Shown in pieces: positions 8,901 to 15,683 of a stretch of DNA of 64,000 bases (the first letter of the stretch is position 1; the number at the start of each line of letters is the position of its first letter). A program made the translations under genes and the position numbers. The notes beneath the pieces are model-generated. The model was given only the letters and a program-made list of their open reading frames with translations. It had not been told where the DNA came from and did no database searches. The stretch comes from Chitinophagales bacterium. Lineage in GTDB: Bacteria > Bacteroidota > Bacteroidia > Chitinophagales > BACL12. The stretch spans positions 437,799-501,798 of the forward strand of contig JACJXO010000003.1 of assembly GCA_020636645.1 (NCBI GenBank). Direction: 5' to 3'.

Positions 8901-9117
8901 GCCGACCGTCATTGTTCACATCACCGATGGCCACGCCCCCGCCGTTGAAGAAATAGTCGTAGGCGCCGATGTTTCGTCCCGCTTCCTCCCGGATGGAATT
9001 GGTAAAATCGAGGCCCGTCTGCATCTTATCCATAGCAGTGAATCCCTGTGCAAGGGAGGCCAATGGCTCCAGCACAAACAGGACGAAAACGGGGATCAGG
9101 GGATGTTTCGGATGCAT
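5920..9117 (-). CDS. Secreted FG-GAP/VCBS-repeat protein with ASPIC/UnbV domain (CRTAC1-like)
   Basis: 1065 residues with an N-terminal signal peptide (hydrophobic to about residue 24, SLAQG). At least ten DxNxDGxxD Ca-binding-like repeats can be read (DVNNDGRPDIF, DVNSDGWLDIY, DMDNDGDLDLF and others) in two beta-propeller blocks. Between them, around residues 500-560, is an ASPIC/UnbV segment (SSVEPVFHFGLGND, ALITWADGSVRKLIGP). Such proteins are exported and are often encoded near SusC/SusD transporters, although none is present here. No Por sorting tail is seen at the C-terminus. The exact role is unknown; adhesion or polymer binding at the surface is possible. An antisense frame at 7558-8802 is a shadow. 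Confidence 0.85.
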   Translation of the reverse strand: MHPKHPLIPVFVLFVLEPLASLAQGFTAMDKMQTGLDFTNSIREEAGRNIGAYDYFFNGGGVAIGDVNNDGRPDIFLTGNDTDDQLLLNQGNWQFINASKSAGIRSGGWSTGVTMADVNSDGWLDIYVCRSGPDFATTSTANLLYLNQGDGTFKEVAKEYGIAGNDLSTQAVFFDMDNDGDLDLFVLNHAVRNWANTEADWHAFVDRMDPDTYARYCNKLYRNDNNKWTDISRESGIYEIGFGLGVAITDYDLDGFLDIYVANDFFLPDRLWMHQENGTYRDELSSKVSHTTMSSMGADANDLNNDGWPDLMVLDMSPSTHAGHMTMWMDMSMPMAAGPLQVMHNNLFMNRGIGIMSETARMAGVASTDWSWAVLMADLDNDGWKDICITNGYYRETMDMDWRMRMTEGVQAGTLDADAYFKLLQEAPRMPTKNFIFRNEKGWQFSDVSDSWGLTTPDYAQGAAWGDLDADGDLDLVFNRLGEAAAVYRNDNGGNFIRFQSTGEQPRQIELFQSASSQTQYGQWSRGYQSSVEPVFHFGLGNDTTIDSALITWADGSVRKLIGPQANSTITIDRNAGEETVDPQVFEPLFLNQSSRQISPIYYHSENRFDDNTIQPFIPHQTGYEGPALAVADVNGDGREDFYVGGASGFSGALYLQDSTSKFHPFQASGILVNKLAEETAAIFFDADGDGDQDLYIGCGGGNDMLGKEPYFQDLLFLNDGKGMFTQAELPEIKVPTSVVVPIDYDNDGDTDLFIGGSSMPGSYPNASGCYLLQNDGGKFSDVTATYAETFSNLGPVGDAVAGHFTGADQLSIIVVGEWTSPKLITFGKKKATVTDAGAAYSGLWRSATIIPGEGKDQVLLGNQGWNDMFHPTADAALELYMFAGAKGLSLIPAMQQGSRSWPMLMPMELEELLPQTTGKYPDAHALANADMDALLSGISWTKKEVFITTSCIAELDDKGNWLFAELPAEAQLSPVFAAVVTDQNEILLAGNESHTGMMITPQDAGIGLLLTNEKGIWTAHPLAVETGVLIPNDVRAMQRIHLADGKHGILIAKNSSRLNLLVRE

Positions 9118-9167
9118 GCTATGAAGGTAGCCAAACTGCCGAAAAAAGCCATTTTAAGGCGGTTTTT

Positions 9168-9196
9168 TTGGAAATTGTGCAAACGGTGTATATTTG
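9168..9196 (+). promoter_or_regulatory. Promoter of tRNA-Asp (Bacteroidota -33/-7 type)
   Basis: TTG at 9168-9170, 18 bases, then TATATTTG at 9189-9196, close to the TTG-N19-TAnnTTTG consensus of the Bacteroidota housekeeping sigma factor. Transcription would begin near 9202, about 20 bases before the tRNA. Confidence 0.7.
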
Positions 9197-9223
9197 CGTT
9201 CGCTTTGATGAAAAGCGATACCC

Positions 9224-9297
9224 GGTCGGGTAGTTCAGTTGGTTAGAATACGTGCCTGTCACGCACGGGGTCGCGGGTTCGAGTCCCGTCCCGACCG
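9224..9297 (+). tRNA. tRNA-Asp (anticodon GTC)
   Basis: Cloverleaf: acceptor stem GGTCGGG (9224-9230) with CCCGACC (9290-9296), discriminator G at 9297, D-arm GTTC...GAAT, anticodon stem CGTGC/GCACG with loop CTGTCAC (anticodon GTC), and T-arm with TTCGAGT loop. CCA is not encoded. The AT-rich restriction-modification island begins about 200 bases downstream, but no copy of the tRNA 3' end was found at the island's far side. Confidence 0.96.
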
Positions 9298-9303
9298 CTT
9301 CTT

Positions 9304-9341
9304 AAGAGGCTCAGTAGCAATACTGAGCCTCTTCTTTTTTT
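9304..9341 (+). terminator. Terminator of tRNA-Asp
   Basis: Perfect 13-base-pair stem (9304-9316 with 9321-9333) closed by a GCAA tetraloop and followed by C and a run of seven T. Confidence 0.95.
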
Positions 9342-9701
9342 AGTCACTTTTGTTCTCCACGCTCGCTGGTTCCCTCCCTCCTGCGGAGTGAGGCAGGGAG
9401 TCCTGTACTACCTACAAATAATGAGGCTTAGTAATATAGCATATTGGCACCATTCTCCACCTATCTACTATTATCCGACTGAACAAAAAAATACTTAATT
9501 TAACATCGATAGCGCTTAGAAACAGAAATGGGCGGATAGAAACTAAAAAACCTCACCGATAAACAAGTTACCGGTAATTCTATGGCGACCGTGCAACTTT
9601 AAACTGAACAACTTTTTTAACTACTTTTTTTTTGACCGACCAAGATAAATTCCCAACGCCCTATTCCTACATTTGTTGAAAATCTATATTGCAATTAAAA
9701 T
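9342..9701. other. Gene-free boundary between tRNA-Asp and the restriction-modification island
   Basis: No coding sequence is visible. Up to about 9480 the base composition resembles the chromosome; after it the sequence turns AT-rich with A and T runs. GGGCGGAT (9531-9538) and GTTACCGGTAA (9577-9587) recall pieces of the attC-like palindromes found later, but the arms do not pair, so no attC-like element is called. A possible -7 box TACATTTG at 9668-9675 lies 26 bases before the nuclease start; no matching -33 TTG was found. Confidence 0.5.
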
Positions 9702-10880
9702 ATGAACATTTCACTTTTAGGACAGGGATTTGAAGCGACATCACAAAATTCAGCAGGCAATAAACTCATCAAGTTTTTTGCGGATAAAGACTTTCACACA
9801 TTTACAGGTATTACAGCTTTCGCAAGTCAGGCGGGCATCAGAGGACTCTCAAAACATATCAAGACAGCTAAAAAGCATCTAAATATTATTACCATCGCTA
9901 CAGGCATTGACCAAAAAGGGACATCAAAAGAAGCCCTTGAAGAACTTTTGGCTTTGAACATTGACGCATATGTTTTCTACCAACCTTCTATCACCATTTT
10001 TCACCCAAAGATTTATTTGTTTGAAGGTGCAGACAAATCAGAATTAATTATCGGCTCTTCAAACCTTACATCACAAGGACTTTTCACCAATGTTGAGGCA
10101 TCGTTGCTTGTTTCCATTGACAACAGGGTAGAAACCGACAGAAAAATTGTAGAGCAACTCAAAGACTATTTCAAAGGCATTTTTGACTTCACCGACCCGA
10201 ACCTTAAAAAACTCAGCAAAAAAATTATAGCTGACTTAGTTAAAGCTAAAGTTGTTCCGACAGAGGCAGAAAGAAAAGCGGCACAGGACAAAGCGGAGAA
10301 AGCCGTAAGAAAGGAAACTGAAATCATAATATCAAAAATCTTCCCCAAAAGAGCAATCGCAAAAATTCCAAGCGAATTTAGAGGAACAAAAAAAACAACA
10401 ACAAAATCAGCCGCTACTGCCGCTGCGTCTACTGGCAGTGCTTCTGCTAGAGGAAAGTTGGTTTGGACAAGAAAGAAACTTCCTTCTTCAAGTGTTCAGG
10501 TTGGCGGATCAAGGACTAATCCTACAGGTGGACTTCGTTTGGTTCAGGACAATTTTATATCAGGAGGAAGCAAGATTGACCAAACAAGCTATTTCAAAAA
10601 TCTGTTTAGCAAATACACCTGGAAACAAGTTCGAGCAACTCCTTATGTTGAAGCCGCCAAAGTTCCTTTTGAAGTTACTATTAAGGGTGTCTTTCACGGA
10701 CGCTTTGACCTTGAAGTGCGACATAAGCCAAGTGGTGAAGCAGGACAGCATAATTACACAACTTCCATTTCGTGGGGTACTGCTGGCAATATTATAAGTA
10801 AAGCTAACCTCACAGGCTCACGGCTTGACCTTTATGCACCAAAGGGAAAAGGCAAACCGTTTCAAATTGTAATCAGCTAA
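9702..10880 (+). CDS. Phospholipase D-fold restriction endonuclease, NgoFVII-like
   Basis: 392 residues. The N-terminal PLD nuclease domain (about 1-180) has one active-site motif: H101-x-K103 in FHPKIYLFEG, then GSSNLTSQG (118-126) and a Glu at 132, so the active enzyme is presumably a dimer, as in BfiI and other single-motif PLD nucleases. A Lys/Ala-rich linker (about 205-260) leads to a C-terminal region (about 300-392) resembling the B3-like DNA-recognition domain of NgoFVII-type enzymes. It lies immediately before a controller gene and an N6-adenine methylase, the R-C-M order of type II systems. Cleavage specificity cannot be read. The gene is AT-rich compared with the flanks, which suggests acquisition. 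Confidence 0.85.
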   Translation: MNISLLGQGFEATSQNSAGNKLIKFFADKDFHTFTGITAFASQAGIRGLSKHIKTAKKHLNIITIATGIDQKGTSKEALEELLALNIDAYVFYQPSITIFHPKIYLFEGADKSELIIGSSNLTSQGLFTNVEASLLVSIDNRVETDRKIVEQLKDYFKGIFDFTDPNLKKLSKKIIADLVKAKVVPTEAERKAAQDKAEKAVRKETEIIISKIFPKRAIAKIPSEFRGTKKTTTKSAATAAASTGSASARGKLVWTRKKLPSSSVQVGGSRTNPTGGLRLVQDNFISGGSKIDQTSYFKNLFSKYTWKQVRATPYVEAAKVPFEVTIKGVFHGRFDLEVRHKPSGEAGQHNYTTSISWGTAGNIISKANLTGSRLDLYAPKGKGKPFQIVIS

Positions 10881-10894
10881 TTCCCTCTAAACCG

Positions 10895-10915
10895 AGAGTT
10901 GTTGAAAACTCTTTT
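10895..10915 (+). terminator. Weak possible terminator after the nuclease gene
   Basis: Six-base-pair stem AGAGTT (10895-10900) and AACTCT (10907-10912) followed by TTT. It is short, so it may only reduce read-through into the controller gene. Confidence 0.35.
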
Positions 10916-10948
10916 CAAAAAAATTTTTTACGGCTCATTTTAAGTGCC

Positions 10949-10974
10949 TACTTTTGGACTGAAGTAGTCCAAAA
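10949..10974 (+). promoter_or_regulatory. Controller-protein operator (C-box) overlapping a -7 box and the start codon
   Basis: TTTTGGACT (10952-10960) and AGTCCAAAA (10966-10974) form a perfect 9-base inverted repeat around GAAGT. TACTTTTG at 10949-10956 fits the -7 consensus and overlaps the left arm, while the last A of the right arm is the A of the controller ATG. A protein bound here would cover both promoter and start codon, and the mRNA would be leaderless or nearly so. This is what is expected for autoregulation by a type II restriction-modification C protein. Confidence 0.75.
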
Positions 10975-11294
10975 TGAAATTTGAAAAAACATTCGGTGAG
11001 ACCGTAAAAAAACTCCGTGAGGAGAAACAACTTCCCTTGCGCGAAGTTGCAGAAGCATTGAAAATTGACACCTCTATGTTAGGCAAGATTGAAAAGAACA
11101 ATCGCAAGCCGACTAAGCATTTGATTGAAAAGTTTGCCAAGTATTTTAATGTAAGCGACAAAGATTTGATGATTGCCTTTATCAGCGATACAGTTGCTTA
11201 TCAGATAATGAACGAAGAAGATTTTGCCAGTGAAGTCCTCAAAGTGGCAGAGAAAAAAGTGAAGTATTTAAAAAACAAAAAATCCAACCAATGA
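10974..11294 (+). CDS. Xre-family controller (C) protein of the restriction-modification system
   Basis: 106 residues with an N-terminal helix-turn-helix (LREVAEALKIDTSMLGKIEK, about residues 23-42) of the Cro/C1 type and a short helical tail ending in a Lys-rich stretch. It sits between nuclease and methylase, has a perfect palindrome over its own promoter, and overlaps the methylase start by four bases (ATGA). C proteins delay nuclease or limit methylase expression when a system enters a new cell. Here the nuclease gene lies upstream of the operator, so the direct target is the C-M message, and control of the nuclease would have to be indirect. Confidence 0.82.
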   Translation: MKFEKTFGETVKKLREEKQLPLREVAEALKIDTSMLGKIEKNNRKPTKHLIEKFAKYFNVSDKDLMIAFISDTVAYQIMNEEDFASEVLKVAEKKVKYLKNKKSNQ

Positions 11295-12901
11295 AGTTAA
11301 TCACTGAAGCAACAGAAGAAAAATTAAGAGGTGGTTTTTATACGCCAGAACCGATTGCAGAATTTGTTTTGCGTTGGGGTATTAATGGTAGCAGCGACTT
11401 TGATATTCTTGAACCGAGTTGCGGTGATGGAGTTTTTTTGAAACAACTTGCAAAACACAAATTCAAATACAACACAATTACAGCAGTTGAGTTAGACGAA
11501 GTGGAAGCAGAGAAAGCAGCGCAAATAAATTTGAAGAACAAAGAAATTATCAATGCTGACTTTCACACTTTTTGCAACAACACTCACAAGCGGTATGATA
11601 TAGTTGTAGGCAATCCGCCTTATATCCGTTACCAGTTCTTTGACAGAATGCAACAGGTAGAAGCGGGAGACATTTTCATAAAAGCTGGTTTAACTTATTC
11701 AAAACTTACAAACGCTTGGGTATCTTTTGTAGTTGGTTCATCGCTCCTGCTAAAAGACAAAGGAGGCAGAATTGGCTTCGTGTTGCCTGCTGAAATTTTG
11801 CAAGTTTCGTTTGCACAGCAGTTGAGAAATTTCCTTGCTCACTTCTACAACAAAATCAACATCATTTCTTTTGAAAAACTTGTTTTTACCAACATCCAAC
11901 AAGAAGTGGTTTTGCTTCTCTGCGAAAAGAATGAAACGAAAACTCACAACATTGAACATATTGAATTGAGAGATGCGAGCGAGTTAGCGAGTTTGGATGT
12001 TGCAAGATTAAGGAGTCCGAAAAAGAAAATTGACTTCAAGAGTAACAAATGGACTTTTTACTTTTTGGAGCAAGAAGAAATTGACTTTTTAGAGTACATC
12101 GCCAAAGACAGGCATATTCCAGCACTTGGAAAGTTTGCAAAAGTTGAAGTTGGAATTACCACAGGTTCAAATGATTTTTTCACCGTTCCGCTTTCAACCG
12201 TTGAAGAATACGACTTACATGACTACGCAAGACCAATGGTTGGAAGAAGTGTTCAGGTAAACAGTGTAATTTTTACAAAAAAGGATTGGGAGAAAAACAG
12301 AAACTCACCTGCTAAAGCTCATTTGCTTGTTTTTCCTGATGGAAAAAATCTGAACAAGAAAAACGGAGCAGCAAAATACATTGCTCACGGTGAAAGTTTA
12401 GGCATTCATAAAGGTTACAAAACAGGAATTCGTGAAGATTGGTTTGTAGTTCCTTCTTTGAAAATTTCCGATGCTCTTTTCATTCGCAGAAATAATCTTT
12501 ATCCGCGATTGATAATTAACCAAGCCGAAGCATACACAACTGACACTATGCACAGAGTTTTTGTTCATCAAGGGACAAACATCAAAGCATTAACAGCTAG
12601 TTATTACAATTCGCTTTCATTGGCGTTTACAGAAGTTTCTGGCAGAAGTCATGGAGGCGGGGTATTAGAGTTGATGCCAAACGAAGCCGAGAGAGTTTTA
12701 CTTCCCTATCACAAAGACAATGCTACTTTGCTTTCACAAATTGATAAACTCATTCGCAACAAAACCAACATTGAAGATGTTTTGAAAATCACTAATCAAA
12801 TAATCTTGAAAGAACATTACGGTTTGACACAAAAAGAAATCAAACTGGCTCATAGTATTTGGAAAAAACTTTCTCACAGACGACTGAATAGAGGAAAATA
12901 G
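11291..12901 (+). CDS. N6-adenine DNA methyltransferase (gamma class)
   Basis: 536 residues. Motif X-like GGFYTP at 14-19, SAM-binding motif I ILEPSCGDGVFL (39-50), acidic motif II (AVELDE, 65-70) and catalytic NPPY (108-111) occur in the gamma-class order; the C-terminal half would hold the target-recognition domain. It transfers methyl from SAM to adenine in the recognition site of the adjacent PLD nuclease. Its length matches type II gamma methylases such as TaqI/PstI relatives. It is translationally coupled to the controller gene. An attC-like palindrome begins 50 bases after the stop. Confidence 0.92.
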   Translation: MKLITEATEEKLRGGFYTPEPIAEFVLRWGINGSSDFDILEPSCGDGVFLKQLAKHKFKYNTITAVELDEVEAEKAAQINLKNKEIINADFHTFCNNTHKRYDIVVGNPPYIRYQFFDRMQQVEAGDIFIKAGLTYSKLTNAWVSFVVGSSLLLKDKGGRIGFVLPAEILQVSFAQQLRNFLAHFYNKINIISFEKLVFTNIQQEVVLLLCEKNETKTHNIEHIELRDASELASLDVARLRSPKKKIDFKSNKWTFYFLEQEEIDFLEYIAKDRHIPALGKFAKVEVGITTGSNDFFTVPLSTVEEYDLHDYARPMVGRSVQVNSVIFTKKDWEKNRNSPAKAHLLVFPDGKNLNKKNGAAKYIAHGESLGIHKGYKTGIREDWFVVPSLKISDALFIRRNNLYPRLIINQAEAYTTDTMHRVFVHQGTNIKALTASYYNSLSLAFTEVSGRSHGGGVLELMPNEAERVLLPYHKDNATLLSQIDKLIRNKTNIEDVLKITNQIILKEHYGLTQKEIKLAHSIWKKLSHRRLNRGK

Positions 12902-12950
12902 ATAGTGAAAATTTGGTGCGACACATCTTCGGACGAAAGAAGAACTTCCG

Positions 12951-13079
12951 GTAACATGGGCTTAAACGAAATAGCGGGTGAAGTGGTCAATCATACATTA
13001 TTACTTTCTACAAAGTATTGTGCTTGGTTGACTGTTGGTGCTTCTAAGCCGCCACTTCGTCAAGCCCCGAAACGTTATA
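12951..13079 (+). repeat. attC-like imperfect palindrome after the methylase
   Basis: The left arm from 12951 (GTAAC, then GGGCTTAAACGAAATAGCGGG) and the right arm 13049-13079 (CCGCCACTTCGTCAAGCCCC then GAAACGTTATA) are imperfect inverse complements, separated by about 70 bases: GGGCTT..ACGAA.TAGCGG faces the complement of CCGCCACTTCGTCAAGCCC. Terminal GTAAC and GTTAT resemble the R'' and R' boxes of integron attC sites. It has no credible coding content. Confidence 0.6.
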
Positions 13080-13114
13080 TCCAATAGTAGAACGACCATC
13101 AACCAAGTGAAAAT

Positions 13115-13879
13115 ATGACATTACACGAGGCAATAGAAAAACTTTTACGCCAAACTGGACGACCAATGACGACACAGCAGATTGCAGACGAATTGAATAA
13201 GAACGGTTGGTATCAGAAAAAGGACGGCTCAAAAATTCAAGCGTTTCAAATTCACGGCAGGACAAGAAAGTATGCAAATATTTTTAACCGTTACGGTTCG
13301 ACTGTTTCTTTAATCGGACAAACAATAACCAAATCAAAAACTGCGACTACAGAAAAACCAATGACTTTAAAACAAAAAGTAAAGTCGACTTCGACAAACA
13401 CCAAAACTTCATTTGACCCAATTTCCAATTCGGAAACAACCATTTTGATTTTAGGAACTATGCCAGGCGACAAATCTCTTGAACTTGGCGAGTATTACGG
13501 CCATCCAAGAAACAGATTTTGGAAAATCATTTCGACAATTACTAACAACGATTTGCCACTGAGTTACTCGGACAAGAAAGAACTTTTACTCAATAATAAG
13601 ATTGGCATTTGGGACGTAGCTCACAATGCAAACAGAAAAGGCAGCCTTGATAGTGCAATTGAAGATGAAGAACCAAACGACTTGGACAACTTTATCGCCA
13701 GACATAGGAATTTAAAAATTATCGACTTCAATGGAACAAAATCTGAAGCACTTTTCGACAAGTATTTCGAAAGAAAGGGCCACATCAAATATATTTCTTT
13801 ACCAAGCTCAAGCCCTGCAAATACAGGGATTGACTTTGACAGCATTTGCAAACAATGGCAACAAATATTAACCAAATAA
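13115..13879 (+). CDS. HARE-HTH domain fused to a hypoxanthine/uracil-DNA glycosylase (UDG family 6-like)
   Basis: 254 residues. Residues 1-66 match a HARE-HTH winged helix (MTLHEAIEKLLRQTGRPMTT, then KYANIFNRYG). A Ser/Thr/Lys linker (67-100) leads to a glycosylase domain with GTMPGDKSL (114-122), HPRNRFW (130-136), GIWDV (164-168), GSLDSAI (176-182) and LPSSSPAN (229-236), the pattern of the deaminated-base glycosylases of uracil-DNA glycosylase family 6. The predicted activity is removal of hypoxanthine or a similar deaminated or modified base from DNA. A HARE-HTH is thought to recognise modified or special DNA, so the fusion could be a modified-phage-DNA sensor rather than housekeeping repair. 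AT-rich, flanked on both sides by attC-like palindromes. Confidence 0.82.
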   Translation: MTLHEAIEKLLRQTGRPMTTQQIADELNKNGWYQKKDGSKIQAFQIHGRTRKYANIFNRYGSTVSLIGQTITKSKTATTEKPMTLKQKVKSTSTNTKTSFDPISNSETTILILGTMPGDKSLELGEYYGHPRNRFWKIISTITNNDLPLSYSDKKELLLNNKIGIWDVAHNANRKGSLDSAIEDEEPNDLDNFIARHRNLKIIDFNGTKSEALFDKYFERKGHIKYISLPSSSPANTGIDFDSICKQWQQILTK

Positions 13880-13906
13880 ATGACGAACTATCAATAGCCA
13901 CAAATA

Positions 13907-14036
13907 CTAACACACGTTTGGCTTCATGTGGGATGAGTAATTACATTCATGTTCAGTTTTCCTATTGTGCATTTATGTTGGCTGACAGATCTATGCGTCA
14001 AAACCTGCCCAAACGCTATGCCCAAAACCGTTAATT
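13907..14036 (+). repeat. Second attC-like imperfect palindrome, after the glycosylase gene
   Basis: Left arm from 13907 (CTAACACACGTTTGG then CTTCATGTGGG) and right arm 14004-14036 (CCTGCCCAAACGC, TATGCCC, AAAACCGTTAATTG) pair imperfectly across about 70 bases. The outer ends CTAAC and GTTAAT resemble attC core boxes. The element starts 27 bases after the glycosylase stop, so the glycosylase gene lies between two such elements like an integron cassette. Pairing is weaker than in the element at 62183. Confidence 0.5.
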
Positions 14037-14054
14037 GAACAACCATTTAACCCC

Positions 14055-15674
14055 ATGCCCTCCCCCTTTCACCATAAAGTCCAACAACTCCGCGAAGCTT
14101 CCACCCGCTTCGATCCCTCCAGCAACGCCCTCAAGCTTTCTCTGATAGATAGTATCAGCCAGGGGCGTATTCCCTTCAACGAGACATTGCAGGACTATTT
14201 CGAGTGCCTGCTCTTTCTCCTGGCGTTTCCGCCGGATGGAAAGACGGAGAAAACTGCAGAAAAGGAGATCGGGCGGATAGCAGGGTTACTGAAGAAGCAA
14301 CCGGAATCGGTCAGGGACCGGTTTGTGAATTCAGGGATACCGTTCTGCGGGTATCGTGCTGCCTATTCACATGACTGCACCCGATGGCTGCTTGCCCACC
14401 CCGATTGTACGGTAAGTATCCATTCCATAGAGGATACCCTGTTCGATCTGGGTACTGCATTAAAGGTCACCCTGCCGGCCCAGCTGCGTAGTGCCACCAC
14501 GGCCGGATGGACCAGCCGGGAGCTGCTGGATGAGCTGATGCCGGATGAAAAGAAACAACTCAGTTATATCATTCACGAACTGGGCCGACTGGACAGTACG
14601 CCGTATATCAAAGACCACTACTACGAGGGACTGGGTATTTACACGGATATCACACCGAAGAACAAACGACTGTCCAAGGCGTACAACCGGATAGCGATAC
14701 CGGAGACCTTCTATCATACGGAGATCCTGAAGCATTTTGATGTGGCGGAACTGCTGGACAGGAAACTGCCTGCGGAGGCTGAACTATCGGCCGCAGAGAA
14801 GCAGGACCTGGTACGGGTCATCAAGAACGCCATGGTGGTGACTGAGCGGGAGACGGATACCACCACCTATATGCTTGAAAACTCGGTGCGGCTGTTTCAC
14901 CTCGAGCGGGGCGTGTCGGTGGCTATCTATGGCATGCAGGCAAACAGGCAGCTGCCTATGGAGTCGTTCATTGGCAATACCATGTTCCGGAACGGATATC
15001 CTGTCGCCTATTCCGGCGGATGGGTATTCGGTCACCGGGCAGATTTCGGTTTGAACATTTTTGATCCATATCGCGGGGGTGAATCTGCGTTCATGGTGGC
15101 TCAGGCATTGCGGGTGTACCGACAGGTGTTTGACATCCGCCATTTTCAGATAGAGGCTTCCCAGTTCGGCCTGGATAATCCGGAGGGAATTCAGACTGGC
15201 ATCTTCTGGTTCTACTACAAACTCGGCTTCCGACCGGATACGGCAGCCCTGCGACAAATGGCCATCAGCGAGCAGAAAAAGATCGTTTTGCGGAAAGGCT
15301 ATCGCTCCTCTGAAAAGACCCTGCTGAAATTCACAGAAAGCAATATCTCCCTGAAGGGCAAGGGACCTGTACAACAGGGAGTCTATGACATCACGTCCAA
15401 AGTGAAGCAGATGATCACCAGGAAATATCAGGGCAACAGTACTGAAGCAGAAGAAGCATGCGTATCCGCCTTCCTGGCTAAGACCGGAAGACAGGATGCT
15501 TTCACGAAAGAGGAAACCGAAGTGCTGAAGCAGGTCTCCCTCTGGGCAGCCGCCATGAACATCACGGATAAAAAACAACTGCATCTATTGCTCGAAACCG
15601 TGAAGCTGAAACCGGTGGATGAATACCGCTATCAGGCAACACTCCGACAGTTCTTCGGCGATAAGTATCAATAG
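14055..15674 (+). CDS. Conserved-looking protein of unknown function with a GNAT-like segment
   Basis: 539 residues, no signal peptide or membrane segment, chromosomal base composition. The first 200 residues are helical. Residues about 270-395 contain a segment that recalls acyltransferases of the GNAT type (GGWVFGHRADFGLNIFDPY, FQIEASQFGLDNPEG, FWFYYKLGFRP), in particular the C-terminal YYKLGFRP. The final 130 residues are helical and Lys/Glu-rich. I do not recognise a named family. It begins just after the attC-like element at 13907-14036 and marks the return to the core chromosome; it is convergent with the next gene, ten bases away. Confidence 0.7.
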   Translation: MPSPFHHKVQQLREASTRFDPSSNALKLSLIDSISQGRIPFNETLQDYFECLLFLLAFPPDGKTEKTAEKEIGRIAGLLKKQPESVRDRFVNSGIPFCGYRAAYSHDCTRWLLAHPDCTVSIHSIEDTLFDLGTALKVTLPAQLRSATTAGWTSRELLDELMPDEKKQLSYIIHELGRLDSTPYIKDHYYEGLGIYTDITPKNKRLSKAYNRIAIPETFYHTEILKHFDVAELLDRKLPAEAELSAAEKQDLVRVIKNAMVVTERETDTTTYMLENSVRLFHLERGVSVAIYGMQANRQLPMESFIGNTMFRNGYPVAYSGGWVFGHRADFGLNIFDPYRGGESAFMVAQALRVYRQVFDIRHFQIEASQFGLDNPEGIQTGIFWFYYKLGFRPDTAALRQMAISEQKKIVLRKGYRSSEKTLLKFTESNISLKGKGPVQQGVYDITSKVKQMITRKYQGNSTEAEEACVSAFLAKTGRQDAFTKEETEVLKQVSLWAAAMNITDKKQLHLLLETVKLKPVDEYRYQATLRQFFGDKYQ

Positions 15675-15683
15675 GATTTCTGA

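Noticed and set aside
9481..9600. Fifth attC-like element before the nuclease gene
   Set aside because: Fragments such as GGGCGGAT and GTTACCGG are present, but the two sides do not pair into a long stem.
12905..13087. 60-codon frame between methylase and glycosylase genes
   Set aside because: It coincides with the attC-like palindrome and the translation shows no protein-like pattern.
9224..14054. Integration of the first island into tRNA-Asp with a duplicated 3' end
   Set aside because: No copy of the tRNA 3' end or of another direct repeat was found near 14040, and there is no integrase gene.
14784..15584. 266-codon minus-strand frame inside the 539-residue gene
   Set aside because: Antisense shadow of a GC-balanced coding gene, with a Cys/His/Leu-rich composition and no domain.
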